Of a stretch of 64,000 nucleotides of DNA, positions 47,045-55,816 are shown piece by piece. The notes under the pieces are model-generated. The model was not told the origin of the DNA and did no database searches. It saw only the letters and a program-made list of their open reading frames with translations. Source of the stretch: Oscillospiraceae bacterium (GTDB lineage Bacteria > Bacillota > Clostridia > Oscillospirales > WRJC01); NCBI GenBank assembly GCA_009783265.1, contig WRHM01000001.1:558001-622000 (forward strand), given 5' to 3'. Made by a program: the position numbers and the translations under genes. Numbering within the stretch: the stretch's first letter is position 1; each line of letters starts with the position of its first letter.

Positions 47045-48289
47045 ATGAGCAGCAGAGTTGTTGTTACGGGAATGGGAATGATAACGGCCGCCGGAAAAAA
47101 CGTCGGTGAGACATGGCAAAAAGTCACAAGCGGCGAAACGGCGATAGATACTATTACAAGATTTGATATATCTGATTTTAAGGCGTCGCTTGCCGCCGAG
47201 ATAAAAGATTTTGACCCTGAGCAGTTCGTCGAGGAAAAAAAAGATGTGCGCCGACTTGACAGATATTGCCATTATTCGCTCGCCGCAGTTCACGAAGCCG
47301 TGGTTTCTTCGGGGATAGATTTTAAAAATGATAATAATCTGGATAAAACGCGCTGCGGCGTTATTTTTGGGTCTGGAGTCGGCGGTATCGAAACTCTGGA
47401 GACTGAGATCACAAAATATAACGAAAAAGGCCCGTCGAGGGTTTCGCCGCTTTATGTGCCTATGCTTATCGCTAATATGGCGGCGGGTTATATTTCTATA
47501 AAATACGGGCTTGAGGGATACGGGTTCTGTCCGGTTACGGCATGCGCGACAAGCGCGCACGCTGTCGGCGAGGCGTTCAGGGCGATAAAACACGGCTACG
47601 CCGATATTATGATCGCCGGAGGGGGCGAAGCCGCAATCACCCCAAGTTCTATCGCGGGATTTCAGAACATGACGGCTTTATCTAATTCAAGCGATAAAAA
47701 CACAGGGCTTATAGCGTTTGATAAGCGGCGCAGCGGATTTGTAATGGGCGAGGGCTCTGGAGCGTTGGTTCTGGAAAATTACGAAAATGCGAAAAAACGC
47801 GGGGCTGTTATATACGGCGAAGTAGTCGGATATTGCGCAAATTTTGACGCGTATCATATAACCGCGCCCGAACCAAACGGAAAAGGCGCGGTAAACGCGA
47901 TTATAAGCGCGTTAAAAGACGCTGGGCTTGATAAAAATCAAATAGGGTATATTAACGCACACGGCACAGGCACGCAGATAAACGACAGGACAGAGACTAC
48001 AGCGATAAAAAACGTTTACGGCAAAGACGCATATAATATCCCTGTATCTTCGACAAAAGGCGTGGTCGGTCACATGCTCGGCGCGGCGGGAGCGGTCGAG
48101 ACGATATTTTGCTTAAAGGCAATATCTGATAATTTATTGCCGCCCACGGCTAATCTGCGCGAAAGCGACCCGGACTGCGATTTGGATTATATCCCGTTAT
48201 ACGCGAGGGAAAAGAAAATAGATTACGCATTGTCTACTTCTCTCGGTTTCGGCGCGACAAACGCGGTGCTGATTTTGGGTAAAATTTAA
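47045..48289 (+). CDS. fabF: Beta-ketoacyl-ACP synthase II
   Basis: SSRVVVTGMGMITAAGKNVGETW; TACATSAHAVGEAFRAIKHGYADIMIAGG; NAHGTGTQINDRTE. Confidence 0.95.
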   Translation: MSSRVVVTGMGMITAAGKNVGETWQKVTSGETAIDTITRFDISDFKASLAAEIKDFDPEQFVEEKKDVRRLDRYCHYSLAAVHEAVVSSGIDFKNDNNLDKTRCGVIFGSGVGGIETLETEITKYNEKGPSRVSPLYVPMLIANMAAGYISIKYGLEGYGFCPVTACATSAHAVGEAFRAIKHGYADIMIAGGGEAAITPSSIAGFQNMTALSNSSDKNTGLIAFDKRRSGFVMGEGSGALVLENYENAKKRGAVIYGEVVGYCANFDAYHITAPEPNGKGAVNAIISALKDAGLDKNQIGYINAHGTGTQINDRTETTAIKNVYGKDAYNIPVSSTKGVVGHMLGAAGAVETIFCLKAISDNLLPPTANLRESDPDCDLDYIPLYAREKKIDYALSTSLGFGATNAVLILGKI

Positions 48290-48313
48290 AAATTTGAAAA
48301 GGAGAAAATCAAT

Positions 48314-48820
48314 ATGGCGATATTTGAAAGCAAAGACGATATATTTGAGCTTATAGATAAATTTGAAAAGAGCGCGCTGTCTGAACTGCAAATTTCTACA
48401 GGCGCGGATTTTCACATAAAACTGTCTAAATCCGGCGTTAATATTAATAATCATAAAGTGTGGGATTCTAATGACAGTCAGCCGGATATAATCCCTGATA
48501 TTTATGAAGAAGCCCCTGAAGTTTTTGAAAATATGAACATGAATATAGGGCGTGGCGATTCTGGCGCGCCGTCGCCTGAAAAAGACAATAAAATAATAAA
48601 ATCGCCGCTGGTCGGGATTTTTTATTCTTCGCCGTCGCCCGATACTGAGCCGTATGTAAAAATCGGGGATAAAATATCAAAAGGCATGGTTATATGTATA
48701 ATCGAAGCTATGAAAATCATGAACGAGATAGAGGGCGACGCAGACGGTGAAATCGCCGAGATTTTAGTAAGCAACGGCCGCCCCGTAGAATACGGCCAGC
48801 CGTTGTTCAGGTTAAAATAA
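48314..48820 (+). CDS. accB: Acetyl-CoA carboxylase biotin carboxyl carrier protein
   Basis: VICIIEAMKIMNEIEGDADGEIAEILVSNGRPVEYGQPLF. Confidence 0.95.
   Translation: MAIFESKDDIFELIDKFEKSALSELQISTGADFHIKLSKSGVNINNHKVWDSNDSQPDIIPDIYEEAPEVFENMNMNIGRGDSGAPSPEKDNKIIKSPLVGIFYSSPSPDTEPYVKIGDKISKGMVICIIEAMKIMNEIEGDADGEIAEILVSNGRPVEYGQPLFRLK
48545..48571. repeat. Family-A repeat inside accB linker (IGRGDSGAP)
   Basis: atagggcgtggcgattctggcgcgccg. Confidence 0.75.
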
Positions 48821-48852
48821 AAAAGATAAGAATTAATATGGAGTTTATATAA

Positions 48853-49281
48853 ATGCTGTATAATCAGGAACAGATAAAAGAAATAATACCCCATCGCGAC
48901 CCGTTTTTGTTAATTGATGAAATCGAGGAATATACGGAAAAAGAAAGCGTTGTCGCGATAAAATATGTGACCGGCGAAGAAGATTTTTTTAAGGGGCATT
49001 TCCCGGGATATAAAGTAATGCCGGGCGTTCTGATACTTGAAGCGTTGGCGCAGGCGGGGGCGTTTATTGTTTTAAATATTGACGAGTATAAAAATAAAAT
49101 CGCGTTTTTCGCGGGCGCGGACGAGGTGAAATGGCGCAGGCAGGTAAAACCCGGAGATATTCTAAGGCTTTGCGTAAAAGTCGAAAAGTTTAAGTTCGGC
49201 ATGGGAATCGCCGACGCCGCGGCGTATGTCGGGGAAGAAATCGCGTGTAGCGCGAAGATAAAATTTGCGGTGCAAAAATAA
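48853..49281 (+). CDS. fabZ: 3-hydroxyacyl-ACP dehydratase
   Basis: IIPHRDPFLLIDEI; FFKGHFPGYKVMPGVLILEALAQAGA. Confidence 0.95.
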   Translation: MLYNQEQIKEIIPHRDPFLLIDEIEEYTEKESVVAIKYVTGEEDFFKGHFPGYKVMPGVLILEALAQAGAFIVLNIDEYKNKIAFFAGADEVKWRRQVKPGDILRLCVKVEKFKFGMGIADAAAYVGEEIACSAKIKFAVQK

Positions 49282-49362
49282 AAAAATAAAATCGCAGGGG
49301 GCGGATTTTGTGCGGCTCCGTGAAAATAGAAATAATAATAAAATAAAAAAGGTTAAAATTTT

Positions 49363-50274
49363 ATGGGAAGATTTATCAAAAATATATGGAAGATTATATG
49401 TTACCCGTTGATGTATATCGGAATACAGGTTGCCGTCACTTTTATTTATATGATTGTGTTTTCAATAGCGGTAGGGCTAAAAATCGGGATAGAAAGCTCT
49501 GTGACTGGCGAGCCTTTTCAGATGGATAATATATACGAAAATATTTATGATTTGATTATGTCGCAGATGATGATCCCGGTAGTTATAAGCGTTTTTGTCA
49601 CTGTTTTGATTATATTTCTGATTTTGAGAAAAGAATGGGCGGCAGAAAAATTCTGGAATTTTGCCAGATTTAAAATCTCACCGTTTTTATTATGCATAAG
49701 CCTCGGCGCGGCTCTGAATGTTTTGACTATATGTATTATCGCTATGATTCCGATACCGCCGCAGCCGTCGCCTATTGATGAAATAGTAGGAAATAACATG
49801 ATAATAGATTTATTGATTATTTCTGTGTTTACGCCGGTTCTGGAAGAGATTATTTTCCGGGGGATTGTTTTAAAGCGTCTGAACAAAATGATGAGGCGGC
49901 ATACTGCGGTGTTTTTGCAGGCGTTAATTTTCGGGATTATACACCTGAATCTTTTACAGGGCATATACGCGTTTTTTCTTGGGGTTATAATAGGATATAT
50001 TTATTTATGGTTTGATTCTATTTATGTCGCAATCGCGGTTCATTGCGCGTATAACGCGACGTCGCTTATTTTGTTTTATATCTTCGGCGACTCAGACGTA
50101 AATATATTTTATTTTCTGGTTATATCTGCGTTGGTTTTTATAATTTCTATTGCGAGTCTGGTTGCTTTGGCCGAAAGGCAGGAAAAAAAGGCGTATTCAC
50201 ATAACCTGACCGGAGGCAATGGCAATAATAATAACGATGATAATAATGATTCTGATAATCGCTGGCAATTATAA
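49363..50274 (+). CDS. CPBP family intramembrane metalloprotease
   Basis: TPVLEEIIFRGIVLKRL; FGIIHLNLLQGIYAFFLGVIIGYIY; VAIAVHCAYNATS. Confidence 0.9.
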   Translation: MGRFIKNIWKIICYPLMYIGIQVAVTFIYMIVFSIAVGLKIGIESSVTGEPFQMDNIYENIYDLIMSQMMIPVVISVFVTVLIIFLILRKEWAAEKFWNFARFKISPFLLCISLGAALNVLTICIIAMIPIPPQPSPIDEIVGNNMIIDLLIISVFTPVLEEIIFRGIVLKRLNKMMRRHTAVFLQALIFGIIHLNLLQGIYAFFLGVIIGYIYLWFDSIYVAIAVHCAYNATSLILFYIFGDSDVNIFYFLVISALVFIISIASLVALAERQEKKAYSHNLTGGNGNNNNDDNNDSDNRWQL

Positions 50275-50287
50275 GGAGATAAATATT

Positions 50288-51652
50288 ATGTTTAAGAAAA
50301 TACTTATCGCCAACAGGGGCGAAATTGCCGTGCGCGTGATTCGAGCGTGCAGGGATATGGGGATAATAAGCGTCGCGGTTTATTCAGAGGCCGACAGGGA
50401 TTCTATGCACTCGAATATAGCCGACGAAAGTTTATGCATAGGCGGGGCTATGGCAAAGGATAGTTATTTAAATCTTCGGGCGATTATAACAGCCGCGCAA
50501 ATATCAGGCGCGGACGCTATTCACCCCGGGTATGGTTTTTTATCTGAAAATACTGTTTTTGTCAAATTGTGCGAAGAAAATAATATAAAATTTATAGGGC
50601 CGAATGCAAAATCTATCGCGTTGATGGGAAATAAAGCCGAGGCTAAAATCATGATGCAAAAATCCGGCGTTCCTGTGATTCCCGGCTCAGACGGGGCAGT
50701 TTATAATCTGCCTGAAGCCGAGGATATATGCGATAAAATAGGCTATCCAGTGATGATTAAAGCGTCCGGAGGCGGTGGCGGACGGGGTATAAGGCTTGTA
50801 TCTGATAAAAACGCATTAAAAAACGCTTATAACATGTGCAAAGCCGAGGCTAAAGCTTCGTTTGGCAATGATGATATATATATAGAAAAATTTATTGAAA
50901 ATCCGAGGCATATAGAAATACAGATACTCGCCGACGAACACGGCAAAATTATATATTTATTTGAGCGCGACTGTTCGCTCCAGAGACGGCACCAAAAAAT
51001 AATGGAAGAAGCCCCCTCTGTTTTTATGGACGAAAATCTCAGGAGAAAAATGGGCGATGCGGCTATAAAAGCCACAAAAGCCGCAAATTATTTTAACGCC
51101 GGAACGGTAGAATTTTTAGTTGATAAAAATAAAAATTTTTATTTCATGGAAATGAACACAAGAATACAGGTAGAACATCCCGTGACAGAATTTATTACGG
51201 GGATAGATATAGTCAAACAGCAGATAAAAATAGCCGCGGGCGAGCCTCTTGAATTAGCTCAGAGCGACGTGAAATTATTGGGACACGCGATAGAGTGCAG
51301 AATAAACGCCGAGGATCCGGATAAAAACTTCGCGCCTTGCCCGGGAAAGATAACTGAATTAAACGTTCCCGGAGGTCCGGGAGTGAGGGTAGACAGCGCG
51401 GTTTATCAGGGATATAATATCCCCCCGTATTATGATTCGATGATTTCTAAATTAATAGTGTTCGGAAACAACAGGGACGAGGCAATCGCGAGAATGCGCC
51501 GCGCATTGGCTGAATATTTATTTGAGGGAATAATTACAAACGTTGATTATCAGATAGAATTGCTGTCAACAGAAGAATTTCAGACCGGGGATTTTAATAT
51601 AAATTTTGTGGACGAATATAATAAACGCAGGAGGGAAAATATTAATGGGTAA
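50288..51652 (+). CDS. accC: Acetyl-CoA carboxylase biotin carboxylase
   Basis: MFKKILIANRGEIAVRVIRACRDMGI; GFLSEN; MEMNTRIQVEHPVTE. Confidence 0.97.
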   Translation: MFKKILIANRGEIAVRVIRACRDMGIISVAVYSEADRDSMHSNIADESLCIGGAMAKDSYLNLRAIITAAQISGADAIHPGYGFLSENTVFVKLCEENNIKFIGPNAKSIALMGNKAEAKIMMQKSGVPVIPGSDGAVYNLPEAEDICDKIGYPVMIKASGGGGGRGIRLVSDKNALKNAYNMCKAEAKASFGNDDIYIEKFIENPRHIEIQILADEHGKIIYLFERDCSLQRRHQKIMEEAPSVFMDENLRRKMGDAAIKATKAANYFNAGTVEFLVDKNKNFYFMEMNTRIQVEHPVTEFITGIDIVKQQIKIAAGEPLELAQSDVKLLGHAIECRINAEDPDKNFAPCPGKITELNVPGGPGVRVDSAVYQGYNIPPYYDSMISKLIVFGNNRDEAIARMRRALAEYLFEGIITNVDYQIELLSTEEFQTGDFNINFVDEYNKRRRENING

Positions 51653-51995
51653 TCCGGTTAATTTTTTATGGATAGCGGTTATGTTCCCGATAGTTTTTTT
51701 TATAGTTTTAGCCGTTATATTATCTGTGCGGGGAATTATAAACTGGCGTAAATATAAAAATTCGCCGAGAATGTCGATTGAAACTATGATTGTAACGAAA
51801 CGGGTTCTTGGGCTAAGAGAAGCCGGCGGTTTTAATAATACGCCGTATTACGCGACTTTTGAATCTTTATCGGACGGCGACAGGCAGGAGTTTAATCTTT
51901 CGTCCGGCGAAGAATACGGCTTGCTTGCCGAGGGCGATATTGGCACTCTCACGTTTCAGGGGACAAAATACATAAGCTTTGAGAGAAAGATATAA
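51645..51995 (+). CDS. DUF2500-like membrane protein
   Basis: N-terminal TM, YYATFESLSDGDRQEFNLSSGEEYGLLAEGDIGTLTFQGTKYISFER. Confidence 0.75.
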   Translation: MGNPVNFLWIAVMFPIVFFIVLAVILSVRGIINWRKYKNSPRMSIETMIVTKRVLGLREAGGFNNTPYYATFESLSDGDRQEFNLSSGEEYGLLAEGDIGTLTFQGTKYISFERKI

Positions 51996-52002
51996 AGAAA
52001 AA

Positions 52003-52047
52003 AACACCCGCCGCCGGCGGGCGGCACCCTCTTTAAATCAAAGAGGG
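52003..52047. repeat. Family-B repeat, left of DUF559 gene
   Basis: aacacccgccgccggcgggcggcaccctctttaaatcaaagaggg. Confidence 0.92.
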
Positions 52048-52079
52048 GAAGGAGATTAGGATAAGAGGGGTTAAAGAAT

Positions 52080-52433
52080 ATGATACTGCCATATAACCGA
52101 AAAATGAAACCGAGAGCGCAGGAACTGCGAAGATATGCTACTCCGCAGGAAAACGAATTATGGTATAAATTTTTGCGCAAGCATACCTGCCATTTCGCGA
52201 GACAAAAAACCATAGATAACTATATAGTTGATTTTATATGCCGTTCTAAAAAACTTGTCATCGAAGTCGACGGGAGTCAGCATTATACGGACGACAACTT
52301 GGAATACGACCAAATACGGACAGAATTGCTTGGGAGTCTGGGACTACACGTAATGAGATTTACCAACACCGAAATAGATACTTCGTTTGATAAAGTATGC
52401 TCAGTAATACAAAATTATTTAGATTCACATTAA
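52080..52433 (+). CDS. DUF559 (Vsr-like PD-(D/E)XK fold) endonuclease
   Basis: LRRYATPQENELWYKFLRKHTCHFARQKTIDNYIVDFICRSKKLVIEVDGSQHYTDDNLEYDQIRTELLGSLGLHVMRFTNTEI. Confidence 0.93.
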   Translation: MILPYNRKMKPRAQELRRYATPQENELWYKFLRKHTCHFARQKTIDNYIVDFICRSKKLVIEVDGSQHYTDDNLEYDQIRTELLGSLGLHVMRFTNTEIDTSFDKVCSVIQNYLDSH

Positions 52434-52455
52434 CCACTGTAATCGTTCCTGCCCC

Positions 52456-52503
52456 TACCCTCTTTGATTTAAAGAGGGTGGCTCCGCAGAGCCGGGTGTT
52501 TTT
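52456..52503. repeat. Family-B repeat, right of DUF559 gene, inverted relative to the left copy
   Basis: accctctttgatttaaagagggtggctccgcagagccgggtgttttt. Confidence 0.92.
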
Positions 52504-52550
52504 GTAAATATATAAACAAGACAATAAAAGTATTATATAAAATCAAGTGA

Positions 52551-53432
52551 ATGGGTGAACAAAAAATGCTTAAAGATTTATTTAAAAAGGCGAAATATAT
52601 ATCTGTGCCCATAGCGAAACGCGCAATAAACGAAATGGGCGACAAGGATAATATTCAGGATTATTTGATCTGCGCGAAATGCGAGAAGAAAATCTCGGCT
52701 GAAGAATATGAAAATTTATTAAAAGTCTGCCCCCTGTGCAGTCATCACACGAGGCTTTACGCGCCCGAACGCCTCGAATATACTATTGACGGCGGGACTT
52801 TTGAGGAAAAATATAATAATTTGCAGACGCTGAATCCATTGGAATTTGAGGGTTATCTCGAAAAAATAGAAAAATTGCAGAGGATAACTGGCCTTGACGA
52901 GGCGATTTTGACCGGCTTCGGCAAAATCGGCGATGAAAATACTGGCATAGGCATTATGGACAGCTCTTTTCTTATGGCTTCTATGGGGTCGGTCGTCGGG
53001 GAAAAACTGGCGCGGTTATTTGAAGAAGCGACGGAAAAAAGATTGCCGGTCGTTATATTCACGGCTTCGGGCGGCGCGAGAATGCACGAGGGGATAGTTT
53101 CTCTTATGCAGATGGCGAAAGTATCGGCGGCAGTGGGGCGGCATTCGGACGCGGGGCTTTTATATATAACAGTCCTGACCGACCCGACGACGGGCGGCGT
53201 GACTGCTTCTTTTGCGAGCCTCGGTGATATAATACTTGCCGAACCGGGCGCGATAGTTGGATTTACAGGGCGCAGGGTCATAGAGGGGACGATCGGGCAT
53301 AAACTGCCGGACGATTTCCAGACGGCTGAGTTTTTGCTTTCTCACGGATATATAGATAAAATCGTGCCGAGAATTGACATGAAAAAAACGCTGTCGATGT
53401 TATTGAAAATGCACATGAGAGGGGAGGGATAA
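52551..53432 (+). CDS. accD: Acetyl-CoA carboxylase carboxyltransferase beta
   Basis: CAKCEKKISAEEYENLLKVCPLCSHHTRL; SGGARMHEGIVSLMQMAKVSAA. Confidence 0.95.
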   Translation: MGEQKMLKDLFKKAKYISVPIAKRAINEMGDKDNIQDYLICAKCEKKISAEEYENLLKVCPLCSHHTRLYAPERLEYTIDGGTFEEKYNNLQTLNPLEFEGYLEKIEKLQRITGLDEAILTGFGKIGDENTGIGIMDSSFLMASMGSVVGEKLARLFEEATEKRLPVVIFTASGGARMHEGIVSLMQMAKVSAAVGRHSDAGLLYITVLTDPTTGGVTASFASLGDIILAEPGAIVGFTGRRVIEGTIGHKLPDDFQTAEFLLSHGYIDKIVPRIDMKKTLSMLLKMHMRGEG

Positions 53433-53438
53433 AATTTT

Positions 53439-54278
53439 ATGGCAAACGAAGCAAATCAAATAATTTTAACGCCGAAAGAAGAAAATATAATAAAGCGTTA
53501 TGAAATATCAAAACATAAAAACAGGCCTACTGTTAATGATTATATCCCGAAAATATTCGAGGATTTTATTGAGCTTCACGGAGACAGGGGATATTCGGAC
53601 GACAAGGCTATTTTAACCGGGCTTGCGCGTTTTAACGGCGTTGCGGTGACTGTTATAGGACATGTAAAAGGCAAAAACACAAATGAAAATATCGAGGCTA
53701 ATTTCGGTATGCCGCACCCGGAAGGCTACAGGAAAGCCCTGCGCCAGATGCAGCAGGCAGAAAAGTTCAGGCGCGCTGTTATAAGTTTAATCGACACCCC
53801 CGGCGCGTATTGCGGGGTCGCCGCCGAGGAAAGAGGTCAGGGCGAAGCCATAGCGCGCAATCTTATGGAGATGTCGCGTCTGACAGTTCCCGTTATCGCG
53901 ATAATAACCGGAGAGGGGGCAAGCGGAGGGGCTTTGGGTATAGCGCAGGCAAATAAAGTTTTAATGCTTGAAAACGCGACTTATTCTGTCATATCGGCAA
54001 AAGGGTTCGCAAGTTTATTGTGGAAAGACCCGAAACGCGAAAAAGAAGCGATAATACGCCAGAAAATGACTTCTGAGGATTTGCTTGGGCTTGGTGTGAT
54101 CGACGGGATTATCCCGGAGCCTCCGGAAGGCGCGCATAAAGATATTGTTTTGACTGCCGCGGCGATAAAAGCCGCTCTTGAGGCAAATATCGCGCCCTTG
54201 CTAAAAATGTCGCCGGAGGAAATATATAATCAGAGATATAAAAAATTCAGGGATATAGGATTTTTTAACGAGACGTGA
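53439..54278 (+). CDS. accA: Acetyl-CoA carboxylase carboxyltransferase alpha
   Basis: HKNRPTVNDYIPKIFEDFIELHGDRGYSDDKAI; GEGASGGALGIAQANKVLMLENATYSVISAKGFASLLWKD. Confidence 0.95.
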   Translation: MANEANQIILTPKEENIIKRYEISKHKNRPTVNDYIPKIFEDFIELHGDRGYSDDKAILTGLARFNGVAVTVIGHVKGKNTNENIEANFGMPHPEGYRKALRQMQQAEKFRRAVISLIDTPGAYCGVAAEERGQGEAIARNLMEMSRLTVPVIAIITGEGASGGALGIAQANKVLMLENATYSVISAKGFASLLWKDPKREKEAIIRQKMTSEDLLGLGVIDGIIPEPPEGAHKDIVLTAAAIKAALEANIAPLLKMSPEEIYNQRYKKFRDIGFFNET

Positions 54279-54434
54279 TTTGGCGTTAATTATTAATTAT
54301 TAAATATTAAAAAATTGTAAATAATTGATTTTATTTGAATTTTGTGCAAAAATATATTTACTTTTGTTGATAATTTTTATATTATAGTGATTATAATGTT
54401 ATGATAAAAAATAAAAATCGGAGGTTTATACAAA

Positions 54435-54662
54435 ATGTTTGAACAAATAGTCGAAATTATATCAAAACAGCTTAAAGCAGATCCTGAGCAGATTACTCCC
54501 GAAACAAACATAATGGAAGATTTGGGCGCGGATTCTCTGGACGTCGTAGAGCTTCTCATGGCTATAGAAGAGACGTTCGGGGTTTCGGTACCGGACGAAG
54601 ATATTCCGGGCTTAAGGACGATAAAAGATATGGCGGATTATGTGGAAAGCCGTCAGGCGTAA
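54435..54662 (+). CDS. acpP: Acyl carrier protein
   Basis: EDLGADSLDVVELLMAIEETFGVSVPDEDIPGLRTIKDMADYVES. Confidence 0.97.
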   Translation: MFEQIVEIISKQLKADPEQITPETNIMEDLGADSLDVVELLMAIEETFGVSVPDEDIPGLRTIKDMADYVESRQA

Positions 54663-54769
54663 AAATCAAAGATTATAAAATTATAGAAGATTATGCTTGA
54701 AATAAATAAAAATTTCTGATATAATATATATATAAATAATAACAGAAAAAATGATGTATAATATATTTA

Positions 54770-55080
54770 CAGCAAGTGCGAAAATAAAGCCGTACTAACC
54801 GGGGAGATAGCGGTGCCCTGTAACCTGCAACCCGCTACAGCAGGGGATAATTCCGTCAATTAGGGCTGTGCTTGTATGGACTGGGCTGTATTTTCTCATG
54901 ATGAAGAATGGGTCTCGCGCAATCGTGAGCCGTGAACCATGTCAGGCGGGGAACCGAGCAGCATTAAGCGGATTTCTTCGATGTGCCGCGAGGCTGCCTG
55001 TTCTGAATGGGAGGTATAGTGTCCGCGTATAATCTCATGTTCGAGTTGCGGTGTACGGTTTTATTTTCGCACTTGCTTTT
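54770..55080 (+). ncRNA. ffs: Large-type (Gram-positive) signal recognition particle RNA
   Basis: Terminal stem AGCAAGTGCGAAAATAAAGCCGT / ACGGTTTTATTTTCGCACTTGCT; accggggagatagcggtgccctgtaacctgcaacccgctacagcagg; gaaccatgtcaggcggggaaccgagcagc (SRP core helix 8); position upstream of dnaX. Confidence 0.92.
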
Positions 55081-55103
55081 TTGTGCGATTAAACATAAAA
55101 ATT

Positions 55104-55156
55104 TAAGAGGTTGATAAAAAATGCCTGAGTATAAATATTTGTACAGAAAGCGATAA
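55104..55156 (+). pseudogene. Duplicated, truncated dnaX 5' end (RBS plus MPEYKYLYRKR*)
   Basis: agaggttgataaaaaatgcctgagtataaata matches dnaX start agaggttgataaaaaatgcctgaatacaaat at 55796. Confidence 0.85.
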
Positions 55157-55159
55157 AAT

Positions 55160-55621
55160 ATGAAAAAATTGAAAATATATTTGGATACGAGTATTATCGG
55201 TTATTTATATCAGGAAACTCAGCCTGAAAAAATGTATGACACACAAAAATTATGGGAACAAATCAAAAATGGATTTTATGATGTTTTAATATCTAATCTG
55301 CTTTTGGAAGAACTGAGCAATAATCCTAACGAAGAAATAAAAAATAAGTTATTAGGTTTTTTGGCTGAAATAGATTATGAAATCGTATCGGTTACTCCGG
55401 AAATAGAAAGGCTTGCAATTATGATAATTTCACAGGGGATATTGACTAAAAAGAGTTATGTGGATTGTCTTCATATAGCAACGGCGGTTGTCAATGACTG
55501 CAATTTGCTCGTATCGTGGAATTTCAGGCATTTAGTAAATATTAAAACTATTAATGGAGTACGCGCTGTGTCAAATCTTGAGGGTTATAAAAGTATTGAT
55601 ATTATGCAGCCACATTATTAA
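55160..55621 (+). CDS. PIN domain protein, candidate toxin
   Basis: MKKLKIYLDTSIIGYLYQE; LLEELSNNP; YVDCLHIATAVVNDCNLLVSWNFRHL. Confidence 0.85.
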   Translation: MKKLKIYLDTSIIGYLYQETQPEKMYDTQKLWEQIKNGFYDVLISNLLLEELSNNPNEEIKNKLLGFLAEIDYEIVSVTPEIERLAIMIISQGILTKKSYVDCLHIATAVVNDCNLLVSWNFRHLVNIKTINGVRAVSNLEGYKSIDIMQPHY

Positions 55622-55642
55622 TTCAGGAGGGGGAAGAATGAT

Positions 55643-55816
55643 ATGTCTATACAGGAAATCTGGAAGATAAAAGAGAGCTTGAGCGAAAAATTTTGGGGAA
55701 AATCAGCAGATGATATTAACAATATGATTAAACCTGATGTTGATGACATGAAACGCAGGATTGATGAATTGCGAAGAAAGAACGCGGAAAAACAGAGGTT
55801 GATAAAAAATGCCTGA
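55643..55816 (+). CDS. 57-aa candidate antitoxin (not in ORF track) overlapping the dnaX start
   Basis: MSIQEIWKIKESLSEKFWGKSADDINNMIKPDVDDMKRRIDELRRKNAEKQRLIKNA*, preceded by aggaggggg; stop TGA lies within dnaX ATGCCTGA. Confidence 0.75.
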   Translation: MSIQEIWKIKESLSEKFWGKSADDINNMIKPDVDDMKRRIDELRRKNAEKQRLIKNA

